Part shown: piece by piece, positions 63,656 through 64,000 of the stretch | How the letters are laid out: each line of letters begins with the position of its first letter | Numbering within the stretch: position 1 is the first letter of the stretch | Source of the DNA: Oscillatoria sp. FACHB-1406 | Lineage (GTDB): Bacteria > Cyanobacteriota > Cyanobacteriia > Cyanobacteriales > Spirulinaceae | DNA: 64,000 nt | Assembly: GCF_014698145.1 (NCBI RefSeq) | Contig: NZ_JACJSM010000025.1 | Span: 24,921-88,920 of the forward strand | Reading direction: 5' to 3' | Program-made: the position numbers and the translations under genes | The notes under the pieces: generated by a model | Told to the model about the DNA's origin: nothing | Databases searched by the model: none | Seen by the model: only the letters and a program-made list of their open reading frames with translations

Positions 63656-64000
63656 TTAAATGATATCGGGTAATTTAATTTGTAGCCAAGCGCCTTTAGT
63701 TTGCGGGTGATTTTGGGCAGTAAGGTCGCTGCCGTGGGCTTGAACGATTTATCGAGCGATGGAGAAACCTAAACCACTGCCTCCCCGACCGAATAATGCC
63801 TGCGCGCGCTCGTCCGAGTAGGTGCGAGACCGAGAGAGAGCGCCGGGATACAGTCGCTCGAAGAGGTAAGCAAGATTGGCGGCTTGGAAACCACAGCCCG
63901 AATCAATAATGTTTATTATAATCCACTCTTTTTTTTCCGTCGCGCGGCGGGCAAGGAGATAAATATGGCTTCTAATAAGAAATGTCACAATCGTTAACGC
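63656..64000 (-). pseudogene. Histidine kinase (SphS/PhoR-type), 3' part with an internal stop codon
   Basis: On the minus strand the frame that enters from the window edge shows the HATPase domain of a sensor kinase: IDSGCGFQAANLAYLFERLY and GRGGSGLGFSIAR. A TAA at 63749-63751 follows, and the same frame continues for 30 more residues (IVQAHGSDLTAQNHPQTKGA, then WLQIKLPDII) to a TAA at 63656-63658. IVQAHG is exactly what follows the G2 box in intact kinases, so a CAA codon has probably become TAA. The 5' end lies outside the window. Next to phoU it is most likely the phosphate sensor, but the sensor part is not visible. Confidence 0.75.

Noticed and set aside
1..64000. CRISPR array
   Set aside because: The tandem repeats are 7-bp units or simple blocks without unique spacers, and no cas gene is visible.

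Overview
The window is chromosomal DNA from a cyanobacterium, most likely a filamentous, Oscillatoria- or Spirulina-like one. The evidence is two NDH-1 subunits (NdhF, NdhL) and the ndhL / DUF3007 / trpA order, a transaldolase with EF-hands, an aspartate kinase with four ACT domains, DUF928 and PEP-CTERM proteins, the abundant HIP1 octamer GCGATCGC, and long arrays of the heptamer ATTCGTA. Species assignment is inference. Most genes are single or in short operons.

Layout. 1-5.1 kb: small exported or membrane proteins (two related secreted proteins, DUF928, DUF1194 with a PEP-CTERM tail, a membrane protein with a HEPN-like tail) separated by MITE-like elements. 5.2-14.6 kb: an accessory block bracketed by two near-identical 98-bp direct repeats. 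It holds a TPR-CHAT protease-like protein translationally coupled to a TpsB/ShlB outer-membrane transporter, a VapBC-type toxin-antitoxin pair, and a large TpsA haemagglutinin-like exoprotein. 14.8-24.2 kb: housekeeping genes (aminopeptidase P, tRNA-Leu, M48 protease, IscA/SufA-like protein, a deacetylase-like enzyme, transaldolase). 24.6-32.6 kb: a DM13-like protein, Uma2, NdhF, a split YeeE/YedE transporter, a STAS protein, a second M48 protease and an SLH/GHL10 protein. 32.8-44.1 kb: a GT39-like membrane enzyme, a kinase-like/STAS pair, an AEC permease, an M15 peptidase, SWIM, Nudix, two hydrolase-type proteins and an acyl-ACP/CoA synthetase. 44.1-52.8 kb: trpA-DUF3007-ndhL, DUF1232, a repeat protein, aspartate kinase, TrhO, tRNA-Ala and a YqiA-like esterase. 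52.8-64 kb: an orphan DNA methyltransferase beside MazEF, MnmE, a flavoprotein, a second Uma2, a ribbon-helix-helix protein, a 1194-residue GlmS-like protein, PhoU, and a histidine kinase interrupted by a stop codon.

The strongest leads are the CHAT/two-partner-secretion block with its direct repeats, the giant GlmS-like protein at 58891-62475, the systematic placement of stop codons inside or at the edge of tandem repeats, and the nonsense-interrupted kinase next to phoU. All calls rest on reading the sequence and recognising motifs; no database search was run.
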